From JAADIV01 sp964439085 (GTDB lineage: Bacteria; Desulfobacterota; Desulfobulbia; Desulfobulbales; VMSU01): a DNA stretch of 24,752 nucleotides. Positions 22,539-24,752 of the stretch are shown here, one piece after another. The number at the start of each line of letters is the position of its first letter. Positions within the stretch are counted from its first letter, which is position 1. Location: positions 1 through 24,752 of the forward strand of contig CAYTNB010000015.1 of assembly GCA_964439085.1 (NCBI GenBank). The letters are read 5' to 3'. The notes under the pieces were generated by a model that worked only from the letters and a program-made list of their open reading frames with translations, had not been told where the DNA came from and did no database searches. The position numbers and the translations under genes were made by a program.

Positions 22539-23477
22539 TCATACAAACAGAGAACTGACCGAGTCTTCTGAATTTATACGTTTGATCGCTTCACCAAGCA
22601 TCTTGGCAACCGAAAGGACCTTTATTTTTTTGCATTTACGGGCCTCTTCACTCAATGGAATACTGTCCGTAATGACCAATCGCTTAATACTTGATGCCTC
22701 AAGCCGCTCAATAGCCGGGCCAGACAAAACCCCATGTGAACAACAGGCGTAAACATCTTTTGCCCCTTCTTTAAGCAGAATATCAGCAGCAGAACAAAGA
22801 GTTCCAGCAGTATCAACCATATCATCAAGCAAGATTGCAGTCTTGCCCTTTACATCACCAATTACATTCATGGCCGCACATTCATTGGCCCGCTCACGAC
22901 GTTTATCAATGATAGCCATATCCACGTCTAGACGCTTAGCAAAAGCTCTAGTCCTCTCAACGCCGCCAGCATCCGGAGAAACCATTATTACATTTTCAAA
23001 CTCATCATCAATGTGATCCAGTAGAATAGGCGCCGCATAAAGATTGTCCACAGGGATATTAAAAAATCCCTGAATCTGGCCAGCATGTAAGTCCATGGTA
23101 AGTACACGTCTAACACCTACTACCATCATTATTTCAGCAACAACTTTAGCCGTGATCGGAACCCTTGGCGCAACCTTACGATCCTGGCGGGCATAACCAT
23201 AATATGGCAAAACTGCAGTAATCCTTCTGGCGGAAGCTCGTCGCAAAGCATCAACCATAGTCACCAACTCCATCAAGTGATCATTTACCGGAGTACAGGT
23301 GGGCTGAATAACAAAAATATCACGACCACGAACATTTTCTTTAATTTCAACGAAAATTTCACCATCACTAAAGGTTCTAACCTCAGCAACAGAAACGGGC
23401 ACTTCTAAATATTGACAAATTGCTTCTGCCAGAGGTCGATTAGCATTCCCTGTAAATATCTTCATTTCCTTAAGCAT
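22539..23477 (-). CDS. prs: Ribose-phosphate pyrophosphokinase (PRPP synthetase)
   Basis: Makes PRPP from ribose 5-phosphate and ATP for nucleotide, His and Trp synthesis. At 312 residues it is close to E. coli Prs (315). Visible motifs are FSDGEIFVEI, YYGYARQDRK (ATP site), DLHAGQIQGFFNIPVDNL (129-146), the catalytic loop IDKRRERAN (190-198) and the PRPP-binding loop DDMVDTAGTL (218-227). AAGGAT lies 8 bases before the chosen ATG; the next ATG, four codons on, has AAGGAA too close. It follows tRNA-Gln by 49 bases and probably shares its transcript. Confidence 0.97.
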   Translation of the reverse strand: MLKEMKIFTGNANRPLAEAICQYLEVPVSVAEVRTFSDGEIFVEIKENVRGRDIFVIQPTCTPVNDHLMELVTMVDALRRASARRITAVLPYYGYARQDRKVAPRVPITAKVVAEIMMVVGVRRVLTMDLHAGQIQGFFNIPVDNLYAAPILLDHIDDEFENVIMVSPDAGGVERTRAFAKRLDVDMAIIDKRRERANECAAMNVIGDVKGKTAILLDDMVDTAGTLCSAADILLKEGAKDVYACCSHGVLSGPAIERLEASSIKRLVITDSIPLSEEARKCKKIKVLSVAKMLGEAIKRINSEDSVSSLFV

Positions 23478-23526
23478 TGTCTATATCCTTTTCACTGCCA
23501 CTTACTGGCTATATTTTTATGAAAAT

Positions 23527-23601
23527 TGGCTGGGGCGGTAGGATTCGAACCTACGAATGCAGGCGTCAAAGGCCTGTGTCTTACCGCTTGACGACGCCCC
23601 A
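23527..23601 (-). tRNA. tRNA-Gln, anticodon TTG
   Basis: A 75-base cloverleaf with encoded CCA. Acceptor TGGGGCG pairs with CGCCCCA; anticodon stem CAGGC/GCCTG holds loop CTTTGAC, giving TTG; the T arm has GGTTCGAATCC. Its place between ispE and prs is common in proteobacteria. A TATAAG box (23613-23608) just before the tRNA could be a -10 element, but the -35 region is poor. Confidence 0.96.
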
Positions 23602-23684
23602 ATAAAACTTATAACTCCAGGAACAACGACAGAGCAAAATGGCCGTTTACAGGGCCTACCCGGATAGTTTTTGTTACCGTACTC

Positions 23685-24581
23685 TTAGGTGGATACTGGC
23701 CGAGTCAAAAAAACTCCGTTATATCTTTCATTAAAAACATTATAACTCGCCTCAGCCTCTGTCCGCCGAACAAACACGCCAAAAACAGTGGGGCCACTGC
23801 CGGACATCATGGCAAGGCACGCTCCCCGCCTTTGCAACTCATCTTTAATATTTTTGATAACTCCATAACGTCGAACAGTCACGGTTTCGAGATCATTAAA
23901 AGGAAACTCTGCGCCACATTTTTTAAGAACTGTGGACATACCTGTCGGAAATTCATTTTCTAAGGATTTTGAATAGCCGCCAAACATATATGGCTTGGCT
24001 GCAATTGTCAATCTAAAATTCTCATAAGCCCATTTAGTTGAAACAGCAAGGCCCGGATTAACTAATAATATCCAACAGTCGGTGATAGAATCTATATTCC
24101 TTAAAGAAGTGCCAATACCAGTGGCATAGGCGGCACCATTCTTACCGACAAAAAAAGGTACATCAGCCCCAAGCACGGACGCTAATCCCAGCAAATCATC
24201 TTCAGCCAGATCCGTACCGAATAAATCGTTAAGTCCCAAGAGAGTGGCAGCAGCGTCACTACTCCCTCCGCCAAGTCCTGCCGCTACGGGAATGCGCTTG
24301 TCCAACGTTATCTGAACTCCCGCCGAAATTCCCGTGTAATCGAAAAAAGCCTGGGCTGCCTTGTATATTAAATTATTCTCATCCTCGGGAAGGTCTATCC
24401 CCGGACAGCGCAACTCGATATTTTTAAAGTCGAAATTTATTTTTAATTTCAGATGATCTGCCAGATCAAGCTTCTGCATGACCGTCTCGATGTCATGATA
24501 TCCATCGACACGTCTTCCGCAGATTCTGAGTACCAGATTAATTTTGGCTGGTGCCAAAAGTTCAAGCTCCGAGCTAACCAT
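23685..24581 (-). CDS. ispE: 4-diphosphocytidyl-2-C-methyl-D-erythritol kinase
   Basis: A GHMP-family kinase of the MEP isoprenoid pathway that phosphorylates CDP-methylerythritol. At 298 residues (family about 280-300) it has PAKINL (11-16) with the catalytic-site Lys, the ATP-binding PVAAGLGGGSSDAAATL (98-114) with Asp109, and the closing SGSGPTVFGVF. The ATG at 24581 is chosen because conserved sequence begins 10 residues later and AGGGG lies about 5 bases upstream. An in-frame extension to 24737 is open but consists of repeat DNA. Confidence 0.95.
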   Translation of the reverse strand: MVSSELELLAPAKINLVLRICGRRVDGYHDIETVMQKLDLADHLKLKINFDFKNIELRCPGIDLPEDENNLIYKAAQAFFDYTGISAGVQITLDKRIPVAAGLGGGSSDAAATLLGLNDLFGTDLAEDDLLGLASVLGADVPFFVGKNGAAYATGIGTSLRNIDSITDCWILLVNPGLAVSTKWAYENFRLTIAAKPYMFGGYSKSLENEFPTGMSTVLKKCGAEFPFNDLETVTVRRYGVIKNIKDELQRRGACLAMMSGSGPTVFGVFVRRTEAEASYNVFNERYNGVFLTRPVST

Positions 24582-24592
24582 AGGCGCCCCTG

Positions 24593-24735
24593 AGGGTCTG
24601 TAAGGAAATAACCTGGCTGACATTACGCTTAGATTTGAGCCAGGTTTGGATGCGGCGATTGAACAAAACCGCAGGCGTAGCAGGGATACGTTGAGGATTT
24701 CGGAGTCTACGCTTACCTGTGATTGAGTCGCATCC
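24593..24735. repeat. Structured repeat, copy 2 (full length) forming the ispE leader
   Basis: The longer copy of the repeat at 2205-2292. It has the end motif at 24593, a 9-bp stem AACCTGGCT (24610-24618) with AGCCAGGTT (24638-24646), and a second domain closed by GGATGCG (24648-24654) with CGCATCC (24729-24735). The latter encloses GCGTAG (24675-24680) with CTACGC (24707-24712). It ends 11 bases from the ispE start codon, so transcripts of ispE entering from the right would carry it in the 5' leader. No family was identified. Confidence 0.75.
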
Positions 24736-24752
24736 AAAGATGACCAGAAGAT

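Noticed and set aside
24582..24737. N-terminal extension of IspE by 52 residues
   Set aside because: The extension is encoded by a repeat present elsewhere in the window, and the enzyme family begins shortly before PAKINL.

Overview
The window looks like chromosomal DNA of a Gram-negative bacterium, most likely one of the Desulfobacterota (Desulfobulbaceae-like). That placement is inferred from protein flavour, the translation-gene order on the right, and delta-proteobacterial-style repeats; no 16S or other marker is present to prove it. The window has two contrasting halves.

Left half (1 to about 12,600) is accessory. It opens with the C-terminal two thirds of an RND efflux pump. Next comes an AT-richer patch with a ribbon-helix-helix/MazF-type toxin-antitoxin pair, then a compact three-gene operon (lipoprotein HlyD-like adaptor, ABC ATPase, ABC-2 permease) with 4-base ATGA overlaps. 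That operon sits between two 83-bp direct repeats and ends at a very strong inverted repeat. On the minus strand follow an SLC13-type anion transporter with two TrkA-C domains, a decayed group II intron (a domain V hairpin and a deleted piece of its maturase remain), and a 983-residue hybrid histidine kinase with a periplasmic sensor, two PAS domains and a receiver. A gene-poor stretch of about 750 bp separates this from the right half.

Right half (13,300 to the end) is a core block, all on the minus strand. In transcription order it reads ispE, tRNA-Gln, prs, rplY, pth, tRNA-Val, thrS, infC, rpmI, rplT, pheS, pheT, ihfA, merR-like gene, tRNA-Pro, terminator. It supplies isoprenoid precursor and PRPP synthesis, peptidyl-tRNA recycling, two aminoacyl-tRNA synthetases, IF3, three ribosomal proteins and a nucleoid protein.

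The most interesting signals are small. A two-copy repeat has a stem whose base pairs covary between copies, and one copy forms the leader of ispE. A 101-bp MITE-like element sits exactly at the rpmI stop inside the rpmI-rplT spacer. infC appears to start at AUC behind a strong Shine-Dalgarno. The tRNA-Val(GAC) has C instead of U at position 33. A terminator lies directly in front of thrS. No clearly new large system was seen; the best candidates for undescribed biology are the repeat families.
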